A DNA stretch of 30,623 nucleotides from an uncultured Eubacteriales bacterium. GTDB taxonomy: Bacteria; Bacillota; Clostridia; Christensenellales; Borkfalkiaceae. Under the pieces are notes generated by a model, which saw only the letters and a program-made list of their open reading frames with translations, did no database searches and was not told where the DNA came from. The position numbers and the translations under genes are program-made. How positions within the stretch are numbered: the first letter of the stretch is position 1; each line of letters starts with the position of its first letter. The DNA lies in assembly GCA_900542935.1 (NCBI GenBank), contig UQPN01000025.1, positions 1 through 30,623 of the forward strand, written 5' to 3'. Below are positions 15,487 through 23,420 of this stretch, one piece after another.

Positions 15487-16451
15487 CTTCTCGCGAATTT
15501 ACGGCGGAAACCGATTACGCCCGCGCGGACGTGTTTTTAAGCGAAAAAACGGGCGAAACGCGTTCGCGCGTGAAAAAGCTTGCCGACGAAAACGCGGTGA
15601 GTATCAACGGCGCGATTATCAAAGCTTCGCGCGAAGTGAAAGCGGGCGAAACGGTAAAAATCGAACTTCCGGAAGTAAAAGAGTGCAAGGCGCGCCCGGA
15701 AAACATTCCGCTTGATATCGTGTATCAGGATAACGATCTCGCCGTCATCAACAAGCCGCAGGGCATGGTGGTGCACGCGGGCGCGGGGCAGGCGGACGGC
15801 ACCCTCGTAAACGCGCTTCTCGCCTCGCTCGATCATTTAAGCGGCGTGGGCGGCGTGCTGCGCCCCGGCATCGTGCACAGAATCGATAAAGATACGTCCG
15901 GCTTGCTGGTTGTGGCTAAAAACGATAAGGCGCACGTTTCGCTTTCCGCGCAGATTGCCGATAAAACCTGCAGCCGAAAGTATTATGCGCTGCTGGAAGG
16001 CTGCGTAAAAGCGGAAAAAGGCAGAATCGCCACGGACATCGGCAGAAGTCCCGCGGACAGGCTGAAAATGGCTGTGTTGCCCGCAGGGCGCGGCAAAAAC
16101 GCGATTACCGATTACGAGGTGGCGGTGCGCTACGGCAGCGATTATACGCTTTGCCGGTTTATGCTGCACACGGGGCGCACGCATCAGATACGCGTGCATG
16201 CGAAATATATGGGGCATCCCGTGGTTGGCGACCCGGTATACGGATATAAAAAGCAGAAATTTTCTCTGAACGGACAGCTTTTGCACGCGTATTCGCTGAG
16301 TTTTACGCACCCGACAACGGGCGAACGGCTTACTTTTTACGCGCCGCTGCCGCCGTATTTTTCCGGCTTGCTGGAAAAACTCGACAAAATATACGGCGTG
16401 AATCTGAACGTTGCCGCGCTTGCGGGCGGCGGTAACGCGCAGGACGAATAA
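15483..16451 (+). CDS. rluD: RluA-family 23S rRNA pseudouridine synthase (RluD-like)
   Basis: 322 residues. An N-terminal S4 RNA-binding domain (about 12-60, SRVKKLADENAVSINGAIIK) precedes the RluA catalytic domain: INKPQGMVVHAG (89-100), VHRIDKDTSGLLVVAKN (131-147) with catalytic Asp135, YYALLEG, and HTGRTHQIRVHAKYMGHPVVGDPVYG. This is the layout of RluD, which makes pseudouridines in helix 69 of 23S rRNA; specificity cannot be fixed from sequence, and Gram-positive YlyB-type is the usual name for the copy beside lspA, as here. Its ATG overlaps the lspA stop (ATGA), so translation is coupled. Confidence 0.92.
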   Translation: MTSREFTAETDYARADVFLSEKTGETRSRVKKLADENAVSINGAIIKASREVKAGETVKIELPEVKECKARPENIPLDIVYQDNDLAVINKPQGMVVHAGAGQADGTLVNALLASLDHLSGVGGVLRPGIVHRIDKDTSGLLVVAKNDKAHVSLSAQIADKTCSRKYYALLEGCVKAEKGRIATDIGRSPADRLKMAVLPAGRGKNAITDYEVAVRYGSDYTLCRFMLHTGRTHQIRVHAKYMGHPVVGDPVYGYKKQKFSLNGQLLHAYSLSFTHPTTGERLTFYAPLPPYFSGLLEKLDKIYGVNLNVAALAGGGNAQDE

Positions 16452-16483
16452 AGAAAAAAATTTAAATCTCAGGAGGATTTATT

Positions 16484-16807
16484 ATGGCAACCAAAAAAAC
16501 AACAACTACCGCCACCACACGCAAAAGATCTTCGGGTACCGTTACGAAGTACGGCATTCTGAAGGGATGCAGCTATTTTGCACTGGTTATCGCCGCAACG
16601 ATGTTTTTAATCGGCGGAATTTTCACCGGCTCCGTGGCAAGCATCATCAATCTGATTGCAAAACTTTTCGTACTTATCGGCATCGGCATTCCCGCTTACG
16701 ATTATACCCGCGGCAAAAAAACGGCGTGGCGCGTAATTTACTGGATCGCGCTTGTCGTATATGTGCTCGGCTGCGTATTCGGCGTGATGGGCGGCTTAAT
16801 CAAGTAA
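16484..16807 (+). CDS. Small membrane protein of unknown function
   Basis: 107 residues: a Thr/Lys-rich basic N-terminus (1-24), then three hydrophobic stretches (about 29-50, 54-70, 82-104) separated by a short basic loop (DYTRGKKTAWR). I do not recognise a family. A perfect AGGAGG lies 9 bases before ATG 16484. It follows the pseudouridine synthase by 32 bases, may belong to that operon, and is closed by a terminator. Confidence 0.75.
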   Translation: MATKKTTTTATTRKRSSGTVTKYGILKGCSYFALVIAATMFLIGGIFTGSVASIINLIAKLFVLIGIGIPAYDYTRGKKTAWRVIYWIALVVYVLGCVFGVMGGLIK

Positions 16808-16833
16808 GCAAAAACGTTGAAATTTTTCGGAAA

Positions 16834-16867
16834 AGGCGGCAATCTTTGCGATTGTCCGTCTTTTTTC
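16834..16867 (+). terminator. Intrinsic terminator after the lgt operon
   Basis: Imperfect stem (GGCGGCAATC near 16836-16845 against GATTGTCCGTC near 16851-16861) followed by TTTTTTC. Confidence 0.7.
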
Positions 16868-16896
16868 TTTACAAAATCGGAAAAACAGGGTATAAT
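16868..16896 (+). promoter_or_regulatory. Promoter of der
   Basis: TTTACA (16868-16873), 17-base spacer, perfect TATAAT (16891-16896); starts directly after the preceding terminator. Confidence 0.85.
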
Positions 16897-16957
16897 AAAC
16901 GGGTATAAAGATAAGTTCGGATCGAACGGGATACAAAAGCAGAACGGAGAAATAATC

Positions 16958-18271
16958 ATGGCAAATCCGCTGATCGCCCTCGTGGGGCGCCCCAACGTGG
17001 GGAAAAGCACGTTTTTCAATAAAGTGGCAGGCAGAAAAATCGCCATCACGGAAAATCGCCCCGGCGTTACGCGCGATAGGCTGTATGCCGACGCGGAATG
17101 GCGAGGCAAAAAATTCACCGTGGTGGATACGGGCGGCATCGAACTGAAATCGGAAGATACGATGTGGCGCGAAATTTTCAAACAGGCGGACGTGGCTATC
17201 GATACCGCGGACGTGATTTTGTTTTTCACCGACGGCAGAGAGGGGCTTTCCGCCTCCGATTACGACGTGGCGGACGTACTCCGCCGCAGCAAAAAGCCGG
17301 TAATTCTGGTGGTGAACAAAATCGACGAATATTCGCCCGATAAAGTGTTCGAATTTTACGCGCTGGGGCTCGGCGAACCGTTTGCCGTTTCGGCGGAACA
17401 TTCCTCCGGCATCGGCGACGTGCTCGATAAGGCGGTGGAATATTTTCCCGAAGGCGAAACGGAAGAGGATAAGTCGCTGAAAATCGCCATCGTCGGCAAG
17501 CCGAACGCGGGTAAAAGCAGCCTTGTGAACAGGTTGCTGGGGCAGGAAAGAAGCATTGTTACGCCGATGGCGGGCACCACGCGCGACGCTATCGATACTC
17601 TGTTTGAAAGAAACGGAAAAAAATACACGATTATCGATACGGCGGGCATCAGAAAGAAACGCAGCGTGGACGACGACGTGGAATATTACAGCAATATGCG
17701 CGCGTTCGACGCGGTGCGCCGAAGCGATGTGTGCGCCCTTGTGGTGGATGCCAACGAAGGGCTTACCGAACAGGACGTGAAGATTATCGGCTACGTGCAC
17801 GAACAGGGCAAACCGTCCGTCATCGTGATGAATAAGTGGGATCTTGTGGAAAAAGATACCCACACGGTGAATAAGTTTGAAGAAAAACTGCAGAACGACC
17901 TGAAATTCATGTCCTATTATAAATCGCTGTATATCTCGGCGAAAACAGGGCAGCGTGCGGAAAAACTGCTTTCTCTTTGCGACGAAGTGTACGCGCACGC
18001 CACGTTCCGCGTGCCCACGGGCGCGCTTAACGATTTAATCGGCGACGCGGTGCGTATTTCGGAACCGCCTTCCTACCTCGGCAGAAGAATGAAAATTTAC
18101 TATTCTTCGCAGGTGAGCGTCTGTCCGCCTACGTTTGCGCTGTTCGTGAACGACGAAGGGCTGATGCATTTCTCGTACGAGCGGTACCTCGAAAACGTGA
18201 TTCGCGGCGCGTACGATTTTTCGGGTACGCCGATTAAAATCGTCGTGCGGGAACGGAAAGACGAAGAGTAA
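16958..18271 (+). CDS. der: Ribosome-assembly GTPase Der (EngA)
   Basis: 437 residues, the usual length. Two tandem GTPase domains: G1 VGRPNVGKST (9-18), DTGG and NKID in the first, then VGKPNAGKSS, DTAGIRKK and NKWD in the second, followed by the KH-like C-terminal domain with its SYLGRRMKIYY core. Der acts in late assembly of the 50S subunit. The start at 16958 (MANPLIALVGRPNVG) is set by the family N-terminus and by the promoter; the longer open frame lies before the promoter. plsY follows 30 bases later, an arrangement (der-plsY) common in Bacillota. Confidence 0.96.
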   Translation: MANPLIALVGRPNVGKSTFFNKVAGRKIAITENRPGVTRDRLYADAEWRGKKFTVVDTGGIELKSEDTMWREIFKQADVAIDTADVILFFTDGREGLSASDYDVADVLRRSKKPVILVVNKIDEYSPDKVFEFYALGLGEPFAVSAEHSSGIGDVLDKAVEYFPEGETEEDKSLKIAIVGKPNAGKSSLVNRLLGQERSIVTPMAGTTRDAIDTLFERNGKKYTIIDTAGIRKKRSVDDDVEYYSNMRAFDAVRRSDVCALVVDANEGLTEQDVKIIGYVHEQGKPSVIVMNKWDLVEKDTHTVNKFEEKLQNDLKFMSYYKSLYISAKTGQRAEKLLSLCDEVYAHATFRVPTGALNDLIGDAVRISEPPSYLGRRMKIYYSSQVSVCPPTFALFVNDEGLMHFSYERYLENVIRGAYDFSGTPIKIVVRERKDEE

Positions 18272-18301
18272 AAAGAAACGATAAAAGGAGTGCGTACGGC
18301 G

Positions 18302-19018
18302 GTGCGGTCTTGGAATTTTACGGAAAATTTTTGGCAATTTTTAATATTGGCGGCGGTATGCTATTTTATCGGCTGTTTCAATTTCGCACGGTTTATCTCC
18401 AAAAAGAAGCATAAAGACATCACGAAAATCGGCAGCGGAAATCCGGGTACGATGAATATGAGCCGCGAATTCGGCTGGAAGATCGGCGTGATTACCTTTT
18501 TCTGCGATGCGTTCAAGGGCGGACTTCCCACGCTTGCCGCGCATCTGATTTTCAGAAAATTCGTGTTTTCCGGTTCCGACGTGTGCGTGGCGGATGTAGC
18601 GAGGTATCTTGCGGCGCTGTTCGTTATTATCGGACATATTTTCCCCGTAACGAACCGCTTTAAAGGCGGAAAAGGCATCGCTTCCACGTTCGGCGGATTC
18701 TGGTTCGGTTTAGCCTGCGAAAATCCGTGGTTTCTGTTGCTCGGCTTTTTGCTTTTCGTGGCGGTGGCGCTGTACATTTTTTTCACGGAGTGGGGTTCGA
18801 TGGGCTCGCTGATCGGCACTTCCGGGTTTGCTATCTGGCAGGGAACGTTATTTCTGTTGCGTTACGGAGCGGAAAAAAACGTGTATTTCGCGGCGGCGAT
18901 GTTGTTGCTGCTGCTGTTGAACGTGTTCACGTGGGGGGCGCATCATAAAAACGTATGGCGGCTGTTAAGCGGCACGGAACACAGAACTTCTGTGAAAAAA
19001 ATTGCGAAAAAAGGCTGA
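18302..19018 (+). CDS. plsY: Acyl-phosphate glycerol-3-phosphate acyltransferase PlsY
   Basis: About 238 residues, six or so membrane segments. PlsY transfers the acyl chain from acyl-phosphate (made by PlsX) to glycerol 3-phosphate, the first step of phospholipid synthesis. Motif 1 reads GSGNPGTMNMSREFG, where most PlsY have GATN in place of GTMN; motif 2 is NRFKGGKGIASTFG; a third segment has the expected EWGSMGSLIG. GTG 18302 is chosen as start since it lies 11 bases after AAAGGAG (18284-18290); a GTG at 18290 overlaps that site. It ends 6 bases before the tmRNA promoter. Confidence 0.9.
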   Translation: MRSWNFTENFWQFLILAAVCYFIGCFNFARFISKKKHKDITKIGSGNPGTMNMSREFGWKIGVITFFCDAFKGGLPTLAAHLIFRKFVFSGSDVCVADVARYLAALFVIIGHIFPVTNRFKGGKGIASTFGGFWFGLACENPWFLLLGFLLFVAVALYIFFTEWGSMGSLIGTSGFAIWQGTLFLLRYGAEKNVYFAAAMLLLLLLNVFTWGAHHKNVWRLLSGTEHRTSVKKIAKKG

Positions 19019-19024
19019 AAAGCG

Positions 19025-19053
19025 TTTACTTTTGCGGAAAATACGTGTATAAT
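19025..19053 (+). promoter_or_regulatory. Promoter of ssrA
   Basis: TTTACT (19025-19030), 17-base spacer, perfect TATAAT (19048-19053). A second TATAAT (19119-19124) is too close to the mature 5' end to be its promoter; transcription from 19060 would give a leader of about 66 bases removed by RNase P. Confidence 0.78.
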
Positions 19054-19126
19054 AATATAAAACGCGAAGGTGCGGCGAAAGCGGCGGAAAACCGAAAAAG
19101 CGGCGCGCGCGTGAAAATTATAATAC

Positions 19127-19492
19127 GGGGGTGTAAAGGTTTCGATTGCCGGTGAGCGGAAAGATAAGCATACCGCAGACGGAGTGGCTGCGTTAAAAAC
19201 ATTCCGAAAAATTTAAATGCAGATAACAATGCAGAATACGCCTTAGCGGCGTAACTTTGTTTTAAACAAAGCGTCGGCTTTCATTTTTTCGTCGGTGAAA
19301 GACGCGGCGTAAATCAAGACGAAAAAATCTTTTTGTTCCGGCGGGAGGGGACGGAAAGATTAAAATTATCCCGTGCGAAAGCGGCGGCGCGTTTACCCGC
19401 AACCGTTTTTTAAGAATAAAGGCAAACTAAGTATGTAGAAAGTTTTTTGGCAGCCGAGTAAGACGTGGGTTCGATCCCCACCACTTCCACCA
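19127..19492 (+). ncRNA. ssrA: tmRNA (SsrA)
   Basis: 366-base transfer-messenger RNA that rescues stalled ribosomes and tags the nascent peptide for proteolysis. The acceptor GGGGGTG (19127-19133) pairs with CACTTCC (19482-19488), and the encoded ACCA end is at 19489-19492. The T arm reads GTGGG-TTCGATC-CCCAC. The tag frame starts at resume codon GCA (19219) and reads ADNNAEYALAA, stop TAA at 19252-19254; with the tRNA-borne alanine the tag is A+ADNNAEYALAA, ending in the canonical ALAA degron. The accessory DNA begins right after it, consistent with the known use of ssrA 3' ends as integration sites, though no integrase is seen on this side. Confidence 0.96.
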
Positions 19493-19496
19493 TCTG

Positions 19497-19548
19497 AAAA
19501 CACTATCGACATCTGAACTCCCAAGGTTCGATTATTGATAGTGTTTTT
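19497..19548 (+). terminator. Terminator of ssrA
   Basis: Perfect 11-bp stem AAAACACTATC (19497-19507) / GATAGTGTTTT (19537-19547) continuing into Ts, directly past the tmRNA 3' end. Confidence 0.8.
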
Positions 19549-19699
19549 CTATTTTTTTCAGTATTTATGCGGGTTTGTATGCCTTTATTCTTATTTGCTT
19601 TATCGGACTAAAAACCGAAAGAAGTAAAATAGCAAAATTAAAAATAATAATTTTTTATTTCCGAACCCCGCTTGTCCGATAGATTTACTCAAAATCTTC

Positions 19700-20833
19700 T
19701 TATTTTTCTTTATATTCACGTTCTTTTTGATTCGGAGTCTTGTATTGCAGTTTTGCGTGAGGACGTTGCTCGTTATAAAACTCAATATAATCCTCAACAG
19801 CTTTGTAAAATTCCTTTTCCGAACGATACTTTTTTCTGTATAATTCTTCGCGTTTTAACGATGCGAAGAAAGATTCCATAACGGAATTATCGTAAGGAAC
19901 GTATGCGCGGGAAAATGAATGTGTGATTTGCAATGATTTTAGGTAATCGTTCAAACCTTTTGAAATATAATTTGAACCGCGATCGGTGTGAAAAATAAGA
20001 GAGGTAGAGGGGTTTCGTTCTTCATAGGCTACCTTAAAAGTTGTTTTCACAAGTTGAGTACTGTTTATTTTTCTTATTTTGTATGAAATAACTTTTCTTG
20101 CATACAAATCGATAATAGCGCAGATGTAGTATTGTTTATTGTTGCACTTAAAATATGTGACGTCGCTTACCCAAACCTGATCGGGCGCGTTTGTATGAAA
20201 CTCTTGGTTAATATAATTTTTATATTGTCGAACATTGTCGTCATAATATTTTTTTGCGCCTTGACGAATGCTGACAAGTCCCATATCGCTCATTAATTTT
20301 TGAATCATCTTTACTGATGCTTTTACACCGCGACTATGTAAAACCGCGGCAATTTTTGCCGCTCCGAATATTTGATTGCTTTCATCGTATATTTCTTGTA
20401 TTTGTTCGCGTAATGCTTCTCTGCGTTTCGCATACCAAGTGTTATCTCTTTTATTGCGGAGAATATGGTTGTAATAAGTTCCCCGCGGAATATCCAACGC
20501 CTCGCAGAGCATATGAACGCTGTAATTTTTGGACAAGTTTTCTGCTACGGACAATTTGTCTTTCAACGGCGAATTTGGCAGGACATTTGCTTTTTTAATA
20601 ATTTCGATAATACCTTCAAGTCGAGCTATTTTCGATTCAAGCATTTTGAAGTTACGTACAGTTAATTTTTTGTGGTCAGATTGTTTTTGTTCATTCTGAT
20701 ATTCGGACAACCAATTATAAAAAGTGCTTTTGGAAATTTCGATATCTTTAATTATTTTAAGTGGTGATTCCCTGTCTTTAATATATCTTTTGATTGCACT
20801 TTGTTTTTCTTCCAACGAATGTCTCTTGTTCAT
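19700..20833 (-). CDS. IS3-family (IS150-like) transposase, single-frame
   Basis: 377 residues. An N-terminal helix-turn-helix (about 5-45) and a leucine-containing coiled segment (about 60-82) correspond to OrfA; an HTH_21-like linker (about 95-190) and the rve integrase core correspond to OrfB. Catalytic residues are Asp224 (VWVSDVTYF), Asp284 (FHTDRGSNY) and Glu320 (VMESFFASLK), i.e. the DD(35)E spacing of the family. Most IS3 elements make the fusion by a -1 frameshift between orfA and orfB; here both are in one uninterrupted frame. Looks intact. AAAGGAG (reverse of 20841-20847) precedes the ATG and lies partly in a hairpin. Confidence 0.92.
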   Translation of the reverse strand: MNKRHSLEEKQSAIKRYIKDRESPLKIIKDIEISKSTFYNWLSEYQNEQKQSDHKKLTVRNFKMLESKIARLEGIIEIIKKANVLPNSPLKDKLSVAENLSKNYSVHMLCEALDIPRGTYYNHILRNKRDNTWYAKRREALREQIQEIYDESNQIFGAAKIAAVLHSRGVKASVKMIQKLMSDMGLVSIRQGAKKYYDDNVRQYKNYINQEFHTNAPDQVWVSDVTYFKCNNKQYYICAIIDLYARKVISYKIRKINSTQLVKTTFKVAYEERNPSTSLIFHTDRGSNYISKGLNDYLKSLQITHSFSRAYVPYDNSVMESFFASLKREELYRKKYRSEKEFYKAVEDYIEFYNEQRPHAKLQYKTPNQKEREYKEK

Positions 20834-20844
20834 GAGATTACTCC

Positions 20845-20865
20845 TTTACCGTTTTATTCGGTAAA
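20845..20865 (-). promoter_or_regulatory. Hairpin over the transposase ribosome site
   Basis: TTTACCG (20845-20851) and CGGTAAA (20859-20865) form a 7-bp stem whose inner bases overlap the AAAGGAG site (20841-20847). The TATAAT of a possible promoter lies at 20874-20869 with only a weak -35. Confidence 0.5.
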
Positions 20866-20890
20866 AGTATTATACCGCGATTTTAAGGCA

Positions 20891-21231
20891 GTTAAAAAAT
20901 GTGTTATAATTTTAATGAAAATAGAAAAAGACGAATCGCAAGGATAAGGAAACGGTGAGCGCGGTATATTTGCTGTCGGCAGAGCCCCATGCCTGTGGCG
21001 GCGAGCAAAGCAGACGTCGATTTACGGAAAAATATTGTTGAACAACGTTCGGTTGACGGGCATAAGAAGATTAATTTTATGGTACACAATGATTTATCAA
21101 TTTTGCCACTACGTTGGTAAAATTGATGCCGCTGCATATTTTTATCTTAATTAAGAACGTAAAAATTAAAAAGACGATGATCAAGAGTATGAGAGCGGAA
21201 TAATACCGTGGTCTGTATTTTTAAATAAAAC
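20891..21231. other. Gap with no assigned gene
   Basis: No gene is firmly supported. A short forward frame beginning at ATG 20990 (MPVAASKADVDLRKN..., 43 residues, stop at 21119) has no ribosome site and no recognised family. The reverse frame over the same stretch is equally unsupported. Probably flanking debris of the insertion. Confidence 0.35.
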
Positions 21232-21282
21232 TTTGTCGACGCTTTCGACAAAATTCTATCGAATATATCGAAAGTATCGATA
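21232..21282 (+). promoter_or_regulatory. Candidate operator region upstream of the AlbA_2 gene
   Basis: Just upstream of the -35 lie a perfect 8-bp inverted repeat TTTGTCGA (21232-21239) / TCGACAAA (21245-21252) and three copies of TATCGA at 21257, 21266 and 21275, spaced exactly 9 bases, the last forming the palindrome TATCGATA. The arrangement suggests a multi-site regulator-binding region. Confidence 0.5.
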
Positions 21283-21299
21283 AAAGCCCGTCGAATAAG

Positions 21300-21328
21300 T
21301 TGACGAATTTAAATGGTTGTGGTACAAT
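21300..21328 (+). promoter_or_regulatory. Promoter of the AlbA_2 gene
   Basis: TTGACG (21300-21305), 17-base spacer, TACAAT (21323-21328), then AAAGGAG (21337-21343) and ATG 21354. Confidence 0.85.
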
Positions 21329-21353
21329 ATAACCGTAAAGGAGATTTGTTGCT

Positions 21354-22817
21354 ATGGCTATACCCGTAAATATCGGAGACTTAATTAACCAAAGAGTAGT
21401 AGAATCCAATAGAATCGAATTTAAAAAGTCCTGGAATCCAAACGAAATTATTCATAGTATTTGCGCTTTTGCGAATGACATAGATAACGTCGGCGGGGGC
21501 TATATCGTTATAGGGGTAGAAGAAAAAGACGGAAGTCCCGTCTTTCCTGTTGCAGGCGTCGAGCAAAGAAAAATTGACGGCATTCTTAAAGAATGTATCG
21601 GGTATTGCCATTGCATCGAGCCGTTATACAATCCCGTAATAGAACCCGTATTATTTGAAGATAAATACGTCATAGTGATTTGGGTATCCGGTGGATACGG
21701 GCGGCCGTATAAGGCGTCCAAAGACGTGTTTTCCGACAAGGCGAACAAATACTATTACATCAGAAAATTCAGCAGTAGTATTGTAGCTTCTCCTTCGGAA
21801 GAAAAAGAATTGTTCTACGTTTCTTCGAATATACCTTTTGATGACAGACCGAATTTGTCTGCGGATATATCGGACCTGGATATAGGTTTGATGCGTCAAC
21901 ATTTAAAAGAAGTCGGCAGCGGATTATACGAACTTTCGCAAAAAATGGATATGCTTGAAATAGCGAAAAGTTTACAAATCGTTGCCGGGCCTACGGAAAA
22001 TATAAAACCGTTAAACGTCGGGATACTGATGTTCAGTGAACAACCCGAAAAATATTTCAGATATGCGCGCATCGAAGTGGTTGATATTCCCGATCCGACC
22101 GGAACAAATATGGTCGAAAAAGTTTTCAGTGGTCCGATACAACGCCAATTGAAAGATGCACTTTTGTATATAAAAAATTATACGATAAAGGAAGCGGTGA
22201 TTAAAACGGCAGATAAAGCGGAAGCGACTCGGGTTGTTAATTATCCCTACGCCGCTGTGGAGGAAATACTTTCCAATGCGGTTTATCATAGGTCATATCA
22301 AATCAACGAGCCGATAACCGTAAGGATAACGGGCGAGGGAATGGAAATAACAAGTTTCCCGGGATTTGATAGAAGTATAACGGAGAAAGATATCGAATCG
22401 TATAAAATTCGCGCGCGGGCATATCGGAATAGAAGGATAGGCGATTTTCTTAAAGAGTTAAAACTTATAGAGGGGCGAAATACAGGATATCCGAACGCTT
22501 TGAAAGCGTTGAAAGAAAATGGGTCTGCGTATCCCGAATTTAAAATGGATGAAGATCGCTCTTATCTTTCGGTAACGATTCCCGTACATTCGTATTTTTC
22601 AACCAAAACGGCAGAAAGTAAAAAAGAAAGCGATTATCAAAAGAGAATACTAAACGCATTAGGTAAAAATGCCTATTCTCGGAACGAACTTGCGGCAGCA
22701 ATGGGATATAAAGGCATTTCGGCAAAATTAACTTCGGCGATTGAAAAGATGCTTCAAAGCGGAGAGTTGGAAAATACTATCGTTGGAGCAAGAGTTAAAA
22801 TTAAGCGAAAAAAATAA
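21354..22817 (+). CDS. AlbA_2 / HATPase_c_4 (Schlafen/RecG-like) ATP-binding protein
   Basis: 487 residues in three parts. Residues about 15-140 form an AlbA_2 (Schlafen AlbA) nucleic-acid-binding domain: ESNRIEFKKSWN, ICAFANDIDNVGGGYIVIGVEE, YYYIRKFSSSIVAS. Residues about 290-400 are the HATPase_c_4 region: PYAAVEEILSNAVYHRSYQ, then the EPITVRITGEGMEITSFPG strand and RRIGDFLKELKLIEGRNTGYP. A lysine-rich winged helix ends the protein (about 420-487, YQKRILNALGKNAYSRNELAAAMGY). Proteins of this build are often misnamed RecG helicase; they are mostly regulators found in mobile or defence regions. Function here unknown. The operator-like repeats upstream fit autoregulation. Intact, alone in its transcript. 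Confidence 0.85.
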   Translation: MAIPVNIGDLINQRVVESNRIEFKKSWNPNEIIHSICAFANDIDNVGGGYIVIGVEEKDGSPVFPVAGVEQRKIDGILKECIGYCHCIEPLYNPVIEPVLFEDKYVIVIWVSGGYGRPYKASKDVFSDKANKYYYIRKFSSSIVASPSEEKELFYVSSNIPFDDRPNLSADISDLDIGLMRQHLKEVGSGLYELSQKMDMLEIAKSLQIVAGPTENIKPLNVGILMFSEQPEKYFRYARIEVVDIPDPTGTNMVEKVFSGPIQRQLKDALLYIKNYTIKEAVIKTADKAEATRVVNYPYAAVEEILSNAVYHRSYQINEPITVRITGEGMEITSFPGFDRSITEKDIESYKIRARAYRNRRIGDFLKELKLIEGRNTGYPNALKALKENGSAYPEFKMDEDRSYLSVTIPVHSYFSTKTAESKKESDYQKRILNALGKNAYSRNELAAAMGYKGISAKLTSAIEKMLQSGELENTIVGARVKIKRKK

Positions 22818-22839
22818 ATTGTGTAATCTAAAGTCTGCG

Positions 22840-22870
22840 GGGAGTTTTATTTGTGGAACTCCCTGATTCT
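22840..22870 (+). terminator. Likely terminator of the AlbA_2 gene
   Basis: 7-bp stem GGGAGTT (22840-22846) / AACTCCC (22857-22863), 10-base loop, then TGATTCTTT; the T tract is imperfect. Confidence 0.5.
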
Positions 22871-22910
22871 TTATAAAAGAAAATATTTTAATCCGTTGAT
22901 CTTTCTATGA

Positions 22911-23136
22911 GAAAGATTTTATGCAACTATCGCTTTAGGCGGTTTAAGTGAAAATAAAGAATTATCGACGAACATAAGACTTAAATATTTCCCCGAAATA
23001 CAGGTTTAGGTGTATTTAATATAAAATATTGGAATACAATAGTTCAACTCTGCTTAACAAAATAGAAAATGTATCTATTTTGAGCAGGTTTGCCATCTCA
23101 GGTGAACAAAAAAGATACCTGCGCGAAAAAGCCTGA
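22911..23136 (+). pseudogene. Unidentified coding debris
   Basis: Coding-looking pieces in shifting frames: ERFYATIALGGLSENK... up to a TAG near 23007, then an overlapping frame, and finally LLNKIENVSIL, FAISGEQKRYLREKA and a TGA at 23134-23136, inside a strong terminator. No start, no ribosome site and no recognised family. I read it as the tail of a broken gene; it could be non-coding. Confidence 0.25.
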
Positions 23137-23153
23137 TTTTATCAGGCTTTTTT
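23126..23153 (+). terminator. Strong intrinsic terminator
   Basis: AAAAAGCCTGAT (23126-23137) pairs with ATCAGGCTTTTTT (23141-23153), loop 3 bases, ending in Ts. No intact gene precedes it, which supports a lost gene upstream. Confidence 0.8.
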
Positions 23154-23250
23154 GCTATCGAAATCACGAAAATTTCAGAGCGTTTTTCGTAGATGCTTTT
23201 TAATTCTGCGCAGAGTTGAACTCCCGTCTTTTCAAATTACATAAAATTTT

Positions 23251-23284
23251 GGCGTATAGCGTAAAAAACTATACGCCTTTTTTT
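23251..23284 (+). terminator. Strong intrinsic terminator
   Basis: Perfect 9-bp stem GGCGTATAG (23251-23259) / CTATACGCC (23269-23277) and seven Ts. Second terminator within 130 bases with no gene between, typical of joined gene ends. Confidence 0.85.
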
Positions 23285-23312
23285 ATGCAAAAAAACAGGA
23301 GGTTAGAAAAAT

Positions 23313-23420
23313 ATGTATTTCAGAAACGAGCATCACAGACAGGCATTTCGGGACGGAATGAAAAAGACAAAAACGGTTGTATTTTTAAACAGATGGAAGA
23401 TGCACTCGAATATTCGTTAA
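23313..23420 (+). CDS. Short RBS-led reading frame, probably a broken gene start
   Basis: AGGAGG (23297-23302) lies 10 bases before ATG 23313, giving a 35-residue product beginning MYFRNEHHRQAFRDGMKKTK. The first 20 residues look like the start of a real protein, but from about residue 20 the sequence is an out-of-frame reading of the AlbA-family fragment that begins at 23363. I interpret it as the 5' end of a lost gene joined to that fragment. No family is recognised. Confidence 0.3.
   Translation: MYFRNEHHRQAFRDGMKKTKTVVFLNRWKMHSNIR

Larger units (their letters stand above)
19580..20890 (-). mobile_element. IS3-family insertion sequence (ends uncertain)
   Basis: A single transposase gene with its control region. 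Candidate ends are TGCCTT (19580-19585) and AAGGCA (20885-20890), a weak six-base terminal inverted repeat with TG...CA tips as in IS3 elements; no matching target duplication is visible (TGTA against GTTA), so the borders are only approximate. A further inverted pair, TATCGGAC (19601-19608) / GTCCGATA (19674-19681), flanks the 3' untranslated part. The DNA is clearly AT-richer than the core genes. Confidence 0.6.

Noticed and set aside
16796..17998. 400-codon reverse frame opposite der
   Set aside because: Antisense shadow of der; composition and lack of motifs show it is not a gene.
19119..19124. TATAAT as the tmRNA promoter
   Set aside because: It is only two bases before the mature 5' end; a start there would fall inside the molecule. 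The upstream promoter with a correct -35 is preferred.
19700..20833. Programmed frameshift between orfA and orfB of the IS3 element
   Set aside because: The transposase reads through both parts in a single frame, so no frameshift is needed.
21354..22817. RecG helicase
   Set aside because: No helicase motifs (Walker A GxGKT, DExH) are present; the domains are AlbA_2, HATPase_c_4 and a winged helix, a group often mislabelled as RecG.
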